This document shows, piece after piece, positions 16,639-24,664 of a stretch of DNA of 64,000 nucleotides. Every line of letters starts with the position of its first letter. The first letter of the stretch is position 1. The DNA is taken from IMG/VR virus record IMGVR_UViG_3300044699_000063, positions 1 through 64,000 of that record; one strand, given 5' to 3'. Source of the DNA: a virus. The notes under the pieces are model-generated. The model was given only the letters and a program-made list of their open reading frames with translations, was not told the DNA's origin and did not search any database. The position numbers and the translations under genes were made by a program.

Positions 16639-17570
16639 CGGGACGCATCCCACCGGCGCGCCGACCGAAGAAGCGATTGATGAAGAACGAGGGCCTCGGA
16701 CCCATTGTCTCTGGGGACGTCATCAACCGCACCGTCGAACACCTCAACCACCGCTCAACGATTAAGGCTGTTGCAGCTTCTCGTCCACGTCGTCAACAAC
16801 ATGCACGACCCATTACGGGTGGCGCTCGGCGAAGCTCCCGTCATCTGCCTCACCGAAGCGCAAACGATGGCTCTGTGGTTCTCTGAGCACCGAGCACATC
16901 ACACCCCTCCGGCGTTCGTGGATGGGCTGTTCGTGATGTTCAACAGCCCGATCAGGTTTGTCACCGACGCCGAAGGGCGCGCCTGTTGACCGTAACTCGA
17001 AGACGAACTCCCTGAGTTCGAGGACGACGAAGACGCTGATCTCGATCTGCTCGGCGTCCTGTACCACGGCCCAGGCGCAGACACCTGCACCCTGCTGACT
17101 CGGTCGACCTTGCACAATCGACCAGCGCTGGTGACCAACATCAGCCTCACGACGTTGGTCGACAGTGGCGATGGCACGATGTCAGCCACAGCGCGTGCCG
17201 CCAAGATGCTGCTGTCCGACGATGGCCGTGGGTACGTGGCGCTTCGGGCTGGAGACGGAGACCCCTGTCGACCTGGTCCCCGACCGCGCCGAACGTTCGG
17301 CGACGGGATCGAGCGATTGCCAAGCGTGAACGCACACCTTCACAGGTGACCGTGCGCTACCTGCGGGACCGGACCGGTCGATCAAGATGCGCTCCGAACG
17401 CAAAGACCGGTCGCACCGTCGCGCCCCACCTGCGCATCGGTCACTTCCGCGACATGCGGACCGGTTCCATGTCGCTTGCCATGGCGCAGCGCTCCCCCGT
17501 CCACGTCTACATCCCGCCGTGCATCGTCAAAACGGCCACCTCGGGACCCCGAAGGAGATTGGTCGTCTAC
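16635..17570 (+). CDS. Unknown protein, about 300 aa, frame-broken; may be two genes
   Basis: ATG at 16635. Segments in order: a basic N-terminus (PPARRPKKRLMKNEG), LVHVVNNMHDPLRVALGEAP, an acidic linker (ELEDELPEFEDDEDADLD), TLVDSGDGTMSATARAAKM, and a terminal APHLRIGHFRDM...PVHVYIPPCIV, a pattern of R-x-G-H-F-R followed by an aromatic-Pro-Pro strand that recurs at C-termini of actinophage early proteins. At least four breaks. Its 3' end runs into the convergent terminase gene. Confidence 0.4.
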
Positions 17571-19314
17571 ATGGAGAGGCGGTCGAGGTCCTCGGGCATC
17601 TCGGTCCTGCGGAGAACCATTCTTCGATCATCTCGTAACGGTCCGGCTCGTTGAACTCGCGTCCCAGTAGGGCGCGACGGGCGACGGGAGTCATCCGTCT
17701 TGTGGGCATGACCACTTCCGCAAACGGCAGGTTGGAACCACCCAGAGCCAGGGTGCGGAACCCCAGCGCGGGCGGCGTCCACCTGGTCGTCGTGGCGTCC
17801 AGCGAGGAACACGCGATGTTCTTCGACGAACGCTTCGACGTCCCAGGGTGCCGTCACGCTACCAGGTAGACCAACCCGTTGCCTTGATGGGCGGCGTACC
17901 CGGCGGCTCGCACGTCCTTCTTGCCCGACACTGGTTCCGGCGTGAAGCGGTAGCCCATCAGCTTCTTGGCGAAGATCGTCGAGTTCGACTTGCCGGACGC
18001 ACCCTTCTCTTCTTCCATCGCGATGATCGTGTCGAACCCGTCCTGATCGGCGGTGAGCATCACCAAGTTCTGCACTCCCGCCGGATCGAGGCGGTCGCGC
18101 ACCACGTTCAGCACGTACACCTCGCCGTTGAACCGAGACCATCAGCACGCCGACCGTGTAGTCGCCCTTGCGCAGTGAGGCGGAGAGGTTCCCAGGCCCG
18201 CACCCTGAACATGATCTGTTCAGGGCGGACCATTTCCCACGTACCGCCACCGGTCGACCTTGAACGACCCGCCCTCCTTCGGCGTCGGGTTCTGCTGCCA
18301 CAACGCCTCCCACGACTTTGCTGCCCACGATTCTCGGCCAGCGTGCGTACCTGGGTCAGCTGCTTCAAACCCGTACGCTGAGGCCACAGCGGCTCGCTTC
18401 CTTGCGCCCGAGTCTCAGTCCCGCCAGTCCCTGCGGAACGCCTCGTACCACTCGTCCAGCATCTCTGAACGCCACTGATCGACCATTCCTCGACCGTCTC
18501 GGCCCACCCATCGGGTGGAGAAGGAGGATCGCCGAACTCGACGTCGTCGGGTGGTGGTGGGCATCAGCGAGAGCGGGAAACGCACGATCTCCCAGTCATC
18601 CATCCACCGCATCCAGCCCATCGGGGTCTTCGACGTGGTGGCAGATGCGCCCGGCCAGATCGTCTTCACGCCACCTGCGCTTGGGCGAGGATCATCAGCC
18701 CGCCCGGTTCGAGACGGTTGCGCAGCGTCTCGTAGTACCAGACCTCCTGGTTGTTCATCTCGGTGGGAGAGTCGGCCTGGTCGGGTCCTTGATCGTGTCG
18801 TCGATGATGATGACGTGCGCGCCTTCACTGTGATCATGTCCGCCGATGCCGACGCAACGCAACTCGGAGCCGTTCGTCAGCCCCCAGAACGCTCAGCCTC
18901 TTGTCCTTCTCAACGGTGCAGCCGAACAGCGACGTGTGCCCACTCCCGCGCCAGGTCCATCGCCGCCTTCCCCCAGCGTCGAGCGCGGTCATCGGAGTAG
19001 GTGACGAACAGCACCTTGATCCCCGGGAACACGCCCATCAGCCACGGTGCCAGGTAGCGGGCGAGGAAGAACGACTTGCCGTGGCGCACCGGGACGACAC
19101 GGCCAGGAACTGCCATGTCGCCAGCGGGCCATCGACTGTGGGTGGCCGATGCGGAACTTGTCCAACACCCGGTCGGCCATGTAGTTCAGGTGTGGTGCGC
19201 GCACGTGCTGGCCGCGGCTCGTGTACTCCATGAAGGTGATCGGAGACCCGATGATCTCAGCTTCGCCTTCAGTTCCGGGTCTAATCCGTGGTGGTCAGGA
19301 AGAATCTCCGTCAT
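17567..19314 (-). CDS. terL: Terminase large subunit, frame-broken
   Basis: ATP-driven DNA packaging motor and nuclease. From ATG at 19314: MTEILPDHHGLDPELKAK, GSPITFMEYTSRGQHVRAP, Walker A VPVRHGKS, LFVTYSDDRARRWGKAAM, Walker B HVIIIDDTIKDP, ETLRNRLEPGGLMILAQ with WREDDLAG, then the nuclease domain: MYVLNVVRDRLDP, a TADQDG...IAMEEEKGASGK block, GRHDDQVDAARAG with paired acidic residues, and the end. About 580 aa, typical length. At least seven one-base breaks. It is convergent with the early + operon and 30 kb from the capsid genes. Confidence 0.8.
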
Positions 19315-19750
19315 CAATCACTTCTGCGTCGATGATCTCGGGGAGTTCGTGAAGTCGTTCAGTCTGTGACGGGGCCTGGTCGCTCATCAGTAGTTCCTTG
19401 ACGACGTTGACGGTCCAGCTGCGCCACCTGCACGGTCGGGGTCTGCCGTCCGGGCCTGGGCGACGGACTGTGTCGCCAGTTCCGGCGCGCCGCGTCGGTA
19501 GAACATTCGGCCGCGCGCATGTCGCCAGTCACAACGCCCGCTCGTACACGACACGGTGGACGCTTCGACCATCAGCATGAACGCCTCTTCGTACGACGCC
19601 TTGAAGTCGCGCGTCGGAGTCGCAAGCATGGCGTCGATGGTACTCGCACCGACCAGCCCAGCTTCTTCGCCGCCTCCGCCTCGGGGATGCCCTTGGCGAT
19701 CAAGCGCAGTAGGCGTCCTGCATCGTGAAGTCGACAAGGGCGGTGCTCAC
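19295..19750 (-). CDS. Small-terminase-like HTH protein, frame-broken
   Basis: GTG at 19750: MSTALVDFTMQDAY, then LRLIAKGIPEAEAAKKLGWS and ASTIDAMLATPTRDFKASYE, a homeodomain-like HTH as in small terminase subunits; later RRGAPELATQSVAQAR and an acidic tail (ELPEIIDAEVIDDGDSS). About 150 aa with three or four breaks. Lies immediately upstream of the large terminase and overlaps it, the expected position for TerS. Confidence 0.5.
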
Positions 19751-19751
19751 C

Positions 19752-19942
19752 GCGGAGCCTCCAAGCCTGATCTTCCATCCATGCCAGGAACTCATCCGGC
19801 TCGCCAGACCATCGTCCACTCCGACCCGATCACTTCGCGGGGGCCGGGAGACGACCCAACGGACATACCGCCACACTGTCGAACGGGACAGGCCTATGAC
19901 CTCCGCGATCTTGGCGCTCCCCCACAGTTCAATTCGTCGCAA
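19752..19942 (-). CDS. Excisionase/MerR-like HTH protein, frame-broken
   Basis: TTG at 19942. ELWGSAKIAEVIGLSRSTVW is a classic MerR/Xis-type winged HTH, followed after one break by VIGSEWTMVWRADEFLAWM, matching the wing and terminal helix of that family. About 65 aa. Upstream of the terminase genes; may bind pac/cos DNA or regulate the operon. Confidence 0.5.
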
Positions 19943-19989
19943 CGGTGGTGCTCACAGCACCAACTTACTGATCTTCGTCCCCGACATGG

Positions 19990-20323
19990 TAAGCCTATCC
20001 CCGAGCATCTGACTGGGGGGACCTCACCATCTCTTCGTCGACGAGCGTCGACTAGGTCGAGCACGAGGTCTTCGTCGAAGTCCGGTTCAGGCACCACAGC
20101 CTGGGGCTTCGGGGCGGGGGGATCGGTCGGGCGGCGGCGCGGACGGGGCGCCTGGAGCGGCACGGTCGAGGCGTTCGAGGATTTCTCCGGCGGCATCCAG
20201 TTCGGAGGCGTAACCCCGTTCGACCAGCGTCCGGCCCCACCGTTCGGGGCACTTCGCGGTCGTCGCCCGGACGCATCCGGTTGCCGCGTCCGTCCGTGAC
20301 ATTGATGTGGCCTTGACCCGCAT
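19990..20323 (-). CDS. Small unknown protein, frame-broken
   Basis: ATG at 20323: MRVKAT, then VTDGRGNRMRPGDDREVP, ERWGRTLVERGYASELD and, in a third frame, PEPDFDEDLVLDLVDARR. The layout (basic strand, GD-x-x-EVP, helix with VERGYA) resembles a small head-completion type protein seen in many siphoviruses. Exact 3' end unclear. Confidence 0.35.
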
Positions 20324-20337
20324 GATGAGTTCTCCGA

Positions 20338-20585
20338 TCAGGTGAGGGAACCGCTCTCTAGTTCGAACCGTGTGCCGATCAGATACCCGCCCACGTCCCC
20401 ATGTCTTCGGGATACTCGAAGGCGTACGCCCGCGCACCAAACACGCGGTGCGGGCAGCGCGAACGGCACACGCCGACAGCCTTGCCCGTTCCCAATCGCC
20501 ATCGAGGCCAGCGCTTGTCGGAGTACCACCACTGAGGGCTGACGTCTGGACCGAGACACGGCCGCTCCACACGCTTCAGGTACAC
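20338..20585 (-). CDS. Unknown protein, about 80 aa, frame-broken
   Basis: GTG at 20585 (MYLKRVERPCLGPDVS), rich in Trp and Arg (WWYSDKRWPRWRLG), then EDMGTW and, after one break near 20400, GGYLIGTRFELESGSLT. Could start further upstream. First gene of the - strand packaging operon; function unknown. Confidence 0.4.
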
Positions 20586-20646
20586 CCGGACCGGCGTGAG
20601 CGCCGTGTCGTCGTGGAGGGGCGTCGTCAGAACCGGATCGGCGCAT

Positions 20647-20669
20647 ATTGTAAGAACATGCCCGTTCTT
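20647..20669 (-). promoter_or_regulatory. Candidate promoter and operator of the packaging operon
   Basis: On the - strand the -10 hexamer TACAAT lies at 20652-20647. An 18-base inverted repeat AAGAAC-ATGCCC-GTTCTT (20652-20669) occupies the spacer; the -35 is poor. That combination suggests a regulated promoter. It sits between the divergent genes at 20585 (-) and 20705 (+). Confidence 0.45.
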
Positions 20670-20704
20670 TCCCAGGTGTACTCGCCGCCCTTGACACAGC
20701 GTTC

Positions 20705-21147
20705 ATGGCGCAGGTCGTGTCGAAGACAAAGTCACCAAGCCGATCCGCGACTGGGTGTACCGCCAGGGGTGGAAGCCGGGACGCGTGTGGGCTGAGAGCC
20801 AGGAAGGCGACCCGATCCGTTCAACGGGGCCAAAGCGCAACCCGTTCTGGAAGTTCCTCGAAGGCGTCGTCGAGTGCTACCGCTGCTCCGGCGTGTGGCT
20901 GTCGATTCTGGCGACGTTCATGGTGCAGGCACGCTGGCCGTGGACGGGCGGATGGAACGGAATACGCGAGTTCGTCGTCGTCATGTTCGCCGCTTCGATC
21001 ACCCAGTTCGCACTGATGACCTTCGTCTACAACGCCCAGAACGAACCCGACATGCTCGAAGACGTCGCCCAGGAACTGAAGCAACCCCTCGTAACCCAGA
21101 ACTACTACACGCGCCCGGTGACCCTCGATGACGAAGACACTGACTGA
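20705..21147 (+). CDS. DUF1360-like small membrane protein, one frame break
   Basis: ATG at 20705, break near 20725, then VTKPIRDWVYRQGWKPGR..., a CYRC motif directly before a membrane segment (SGVWLSILATFMVQ), a second membrane segment (IREFVVVMFAASITQFALM) and a polar acidic tail. The Cys pair plus tryptophan before a transmembrane helix is the pattern of DUF1360 phage proteins. About 146 aa. Role unknown. Confidence 0.55.
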
Positions 21148-21410
21148 CGCCGTCCGATCCAAGGCGATCGTCTCCGACGCCTGGGAGACGATCAAGCGTC
21201 GGTACAACGCATCACCGGCATGGGCCCTACATGGGTGTCGTGTCGATCGTCGATCGCCTGCTCGCCGAACGTCCGTCCCTCGACGGGCGGGATGTGGCAG
21301 ATGCGATCGTCCTGTGCCGCGAGTTGGGGGAGACGACGACCGCCTCTACCATCCGGCACAACCTCGACCGTGTCGCCAAAGGCCACGGTCGAAACGGTAG
21401 CTACACCTAA
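21128..21410 (+). CDS. Winged-helix-like protein, about 93 aa, one frame break
   Basis: ATG at 21128: MTKTLTDAVRSKAIVSDAWE, then a break near 21232, then SIVDRLLAERPSLDGRDVAD and CRELGETTTASTIRHNLDRV, a helix-turn-helix with a threonine-rich turn. Directly upstream of the replicative ATPase; could be a loader or regulator. Confidence 0.5.
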
Positions 21411-21424
21411 CCAGGAGTCCCCTC

Positions 21425-22657
21425 ATGCCTGAACGTGTTCCCCCTTTCGACATGGAAGCTGAACGCTCCGTTGTCGGCGCGATGTTGCTCGACCGCCAGG
21501 CGCGTCGTTCGGCCTTGGCCATGTGCAACCCGGCCGACTTCGCCTCGCCGCTGTGGCGCGATGCGGCAGCAGCGATGGTGCAAATGGATTCGACCGGTGA
21601 GGTGATCGACGCGATCTCTGTCGCGGCGGAATTGCGTCACCATGACGGAGAAGTGACAGCCCTCACCCAGCTGCTCGAAGCGCAGAACGCGTGCCCGGCG
21701 ATCTCTCATGCCGAGCGGTACGCCGAGATCGTGCAGAACTGCGCGGCACGGCGGCGGCTGATCACCCTCGCCGTTGAACTGTCCGAGATGGGCTACGCCA
21801 ACTCGAACGTCTCGGAGATGCTCGACTTCGCCAAGCGGCGGTTGACCGAAACCTCGTTGCTCACGCCGGACGATCCGTTCGACGAACTGACCACGTTCGA
21901 CCAGTTCCGCCAGCGGGTCTCAGACACTCCGCCGGAGTGGGCGATCGAAAACGTGCTGGCCGTCAGGGAACGGTGTCTGATCGTCGCTCCTGAAGGTGCT
22001 GGCAAGGGAGTGTTGATGCGGCAGATCGCGTCGGCGATCGGAGCGGGGCTTCATCCGTTCACGCAGCGCCCCCACCCGCGCCTTCCCGTCCTGTACCTCG
22101 ACTTGGAGAACCCCGAACGCGTCGTGGCTGACCAGATCAATATGTCGTTCGAAGGCGGATCACATCTGATCGGCGATCCCGCGGCCGTCGACGCGTGGAT
22201 GCTGCACCGGGAAGCCGGGATGAACCTGCGTACCACCGCCGATCAGGTCTACCTGGAACGAGCGATGCAGATCGTCAAGCCCAAGATTCTGTGCATCGGC
22301 CCGATCTACAAGGCGGCGCAGAAACGCTCGATGGAAGGCTGGGAGGAAGCCGCCGTTGATCTGCTGCGGGTCCTCGACGACTTCCGCGTCCGGTTCAACT
22401 GCGCGCTGATCATGGAGCACCATGCCCCTCGCGGTTCAGGCATCCGAGAGTTGGTGCCGTTCGGTTCGACCGCATGGCAGCGCTGGCCGGAGTTCGGTTT
22501 GAAACTCGAACCCGACGGCGCTGACCGACAGGGCCGTCCGCTGGCTCTGAACATCGGCCGCTTCCGTGGCGACCGCACCGACGGGCAGTGGCCCGACCGG
22601 CTTGTGCGCGGCGAAGGCCGCAACCTGCCGTGGATTCCCCAACTGCGACCCCGCTGA
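21425..22657 (+). CDS. DnaB/RepA-like replicative ATPase
   Basis: 410 aa. N-terminal DnaB-type helical domain (PPFDMEAERSVVGAMLLD, about 6-110). A RecA/RepA-like AAA_25 core follows: Walker A APEGAGKG (about 193-200), LPVLYLDLENPERVV, Walker B region KPKILCIGPIY, LIMEHHAPRG sensor region. This DnaB-N plus RepA arrangement is the usual helicase of many actinophages. No frame breaks. Confidence 0.8.
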   Translation: MPERVPPFDMEAERSVVGAMLLDRQARRSALAMCNPADFASPLWRDAAAAMVQMDSTGEVIDAISVAAELRHHDGEVTALTQLLEAQNACPAISHAERYAEIVQNCAARRRLITLAVELSEMGYANSNVSEMLDFAKRRLTETSLLTPDDPFDELTTFDQFRQRVSDTPPEWAIENVLAVRERCLIVAPEGAGKGVLMRQIASAIGAGLHPFTQRPHPRLPVLYLDLENPERVVADQINMSFEGGSHLIGDPAAVDAWMLHREAGMNLRTTADQVYLERAMQIVKPKILCIGPIYKAAQKRSMEGWEEAAVDLLRVLDDFRVRFNCALIMEHHAPRGSGIRELVPFGSTAWQRWPEFGLKLEPDGADRQGRPLALNIGRFRGDRTDGQWPDRLVRGEGRNLPWIPQLRPR

Positions 22658-22672
22658 AAGTAGGTTCCTACC

Positions 22673-22951
22673 GTGGCAAAGCTGAGTGATCAGACCGTGT
22701 GGCTCGACCGGCGCACAGTGGCGACCCACGCCACTGTCGACGTGGACGGCGACACCGTGACCGTGTCATCTCCGAGCGGGATGACGTGGACGTACGAGAT
22801 CGTCGAGCAGGTCCGTGAGTTGATGGCATGGGACGTTGACCGAGATGGACGCCGGGTGCGTCTTGTCGCCCAGAACGACTGCGGGTGTGGCGGTGGACCG
22901 AAGCGGTACCGCCCAGACGAGACCTACTCCGGCGCACTACCGGTGCGGTGA
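22673..22951 (+). CDS. Unknown protein, 92 aa
   Basis: GTG at 22673. Beta-rich protein (ATVDVDGDTVTVSSPSG) with a CGCGGG motif near the end. Last gene of the replication operon, followed by a strong hairpin. Confidence 0.5.
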   Translation: MAKLSDQTVWLDRRTVATHATVDVDGDTVTVSSPSGMTWTYEIVEQVRELMAWDVDRDGRRVRLVAQNDCGCGGGPKRYRPDETYSGALPVR

Positions 22952-22958
22952 CGCGCAA

Positions 22959-22999
22959 CCGCTCCGACCCTGGCCCTCGCCAACACAGGATCGGAGCGG
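22959..22999. terminator. Bidirectional hairpin between convergent genes
   Basis: CCGCTCCGA (22959-22967) pairs with TCGGAGCGG (22991-22999), with an inner CCTG/CAGG. It lies between the + strand stop at 22951 and the - strand stop at 23024, so it probably ends transcription both ways. No T tract. Confidence 0.6.
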
Positions 23000-23023
23000 T
23001 GCAACCCCCACTCTAGATGTTCG

Positions 23024-23992
23024 TCACGCACCCCACGGTGAGCCGAAGGGTGCGCCAGGAGCGCAGTCGGTGTGGTGGTGGAACGGCGCGACGTGCGTCT
23101 GCGCTGTCAGCTGCTTCGGCGTGTTGCGTGCGGCAGTCCACGAGACGTCTCTGCGGTAGACGTAGCCGGGGAAGATCAGCTTCCCTGACGGATACTTCAG
23201 GTTGCCGAGCACCATCGTCACCAGCCGGTCGCGACCGCGGAACGTGAAGTCGCGGGTCTGCGTCACGCCGTCGATCTCCTGCTGCATGGTCATCTTCACT
23301 GCCGGGAACCACTGAGCGCGTTCGTACAGGTAGTCCCAGTTCTGGTCGAGCATCAGGATTTCATCCGGCTCGATGATCCGGTCCTTGTCCTGATCGCCCA
23401 TGTCGTCTCCGGCTACGCCGAGCGCGTGACGTGACAGCGACGAGGTGCCGACCTGATTGCGGTTGACCGCACCTTCCCAGCCGAGCGAGCGGCGGTACTT
23501 CGCTTCCAAGACGTCGGACAGCCGCTGTCCTTCGCGGGTGAGACCGATCGAGTTCACGCGCACCTGTGGACGCAGGTACTGGTTGTGACCCTTGACGATC
23601 GCTGGGCCACCCGGCTTGATGTTCGTCGTCGTCAACGAGCACGGCTTCCAGCTGCGACCGTCGAGACCGAACACGCGCCAGTCGATGTCGTTCATCGTGA
23701 AGATGTCCAACTTGCCAGTGCGCGGGAGTCCCGCGGCCTCCTGGAAGACGGCTTCGGCGTTGACGGTCTGCGGTCCGCGTTGACCGTCAACGGTGAGCGG
23801 CTTCAGCCTGCCCCTGCTGTCCTTGACGGGCGGGCCTCCGAGGTCGACGTACTCCTGCTGGAAGCACCACACGGCGTCGTCGTACTTCGAGGACTGTTCG
23901 GCACGTTCCAGCTTGAACATCAGGTCGATGTCAGAGGCGGTGGTAGTTGAGTATTTGGTCGGCGAGTATCCCATCGCCCCAGAGTATGACAC
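23024..23992 (-). CDS. Unknown virion-operon protein with peptidoglycan-binding-like segment, 322 aa
   Basis: Last gene of the - strand virion operon. Residues about 65-105 (LTVDGQRGPQTVNAEAVFQ...GLPRTGKLD) resemble a peptidoglycan-binding type 1 repeat. The remainder has LSRHALGVAGDDMGDQDKD, reminiscent of a D,D-peptidase-like SxH...D layout, and GHNQYLRPQV. Might be a cell-wall hydrolase or tail-associated protein; I cannot prove a catalytic site. Confidence 0.5.
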   Translation of the reverse strand: MSYSGAMGYSPTKYSTTTASDIDLMFKLERAEQSSKYDDAVWCFQQEYVDLGGPPVKDSRGRLKPLTVDGQRGPQTVNAEAVFQEAAGLPRTGKLDIFTMNDIDWRVFGLDGRSWKPCSLTTTNIKPGGPAIVKGHNQYLRPQVRVNSIGLTREGQRLSDVLEAKYRRSLGWEGAVNRNQVGTSSLSRHALGVAGDDMGDQDKDRIIEPDEILMLDQNWDYLYERAQWFPAVKMTMQQEIDGVTQTRDFTFRGRDRLVTMVLGNLKYPSGKLIFPGYVYRRDVSWTAARNTPKQLTAQTHVAPFHHHTDCAPGAPFGSPWGA

Positions 23993-23999
23993 TCAGCCG

Positions 24000-24644
24000 T
24001 GGCAGTACGGCTTCTTCCACTGACACCATCCGCCTCCGGTGCGCAGGGCGCGTTCGAACGCGGCGACAGCGGATGGCCATGAGATGTTGTGAAGGTAAGG
24101 GGGACCGGTCGTGTCGGTGCGCCACTGCTTCATCCGCCCGTAGTAGTTGATCCCGAACGCTCCATACGACAGGTCGCGCGTCGAGGGCCGGTCGACGATG
24201 ATCCCGATGCGGCATCCAGACTCGCGCTTGCAGATCGCAACGGCCCCGCGCAGTCTCTGATGCGCTGAACCCATGCGCCTTCAAGAAGATCGCCGCGATG
24301 AGCGGAGCGGAGGACGGGTTGGCGAGTTCAGCACGGGGTGCGCGGCCCGACCTTCCCGTCTCGGAGGAGGCCCTGTTGGGCTTGGAACATCTGGACCGCA
24401 TGGCGCGTGTCTTCGCCGAACTGACCGTCGACGTTGACGCGGAAGTCGGCGCGACATCTTGCCGTTGAGGCGTAGCCGCCGCAGACGGTGACGTCGCGGG
24501 AGTTGAGCAGCCGCTGTAGGGCGCTGACGGCTGGGACCGGTGTCGCCGTAGCTCAGCTCGTCGTTCGTCGCCTCTGCGGGTTTCGTGGGGGTGAATGCGA
24601 CCGCAGCAAGGACGGCCACTACCCACCAGCAATGCTCGTTTCAT
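24000..24644 (-). CDS. Secreted lysin: signal peptide, PG-binding domain, lysozyme-like domain; frame-broken
   Basis: ATG at 24644. MKRALLV joins after one base break to VVAVLAAVAFTPTKPAEA, a Sec signal peptide with an AEA cleavage site. Then VSALQRLLNSRDVTVCGG...VDGQFGEDTRHAVQMFQAQQG, a peptidoglycan-binding domain. The C-terminal part has AICKRESGCR and SYGAFGINYYGRM, the catalytic Glu and G-x-x-G-I-N patch of lytic transglycosylase/lysozyme folds. At least three breaks. About 210 aa. Export by the host Sec system would not need a holin. Confidence 0.65.
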
Positions 24645-24664
24645 GTGAAGATGTTACGAAACCG

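Noticed and set aside
12358-19314. Interpretation of the broken genes as pseudogenes in a decaying prophage
   Set aside because: Breaks hit essential and accessory genes alike, are single-base, sometimes compensate each other within 50 bases, and the protein motifs stay well conserved; sequence error explains this better.
19556-20299. 247-residue + strand ORF across the packaging genes
   Set aside because: Antisense to HTH and TerS-like genes whose motifs are recognisable on the - strand.
20689-20705. TTGACA just before the + gene at 20705
   Set aside because: It is only 11 bases from the start codon, too close to act as a -35 for this gene, and no -10 follows.
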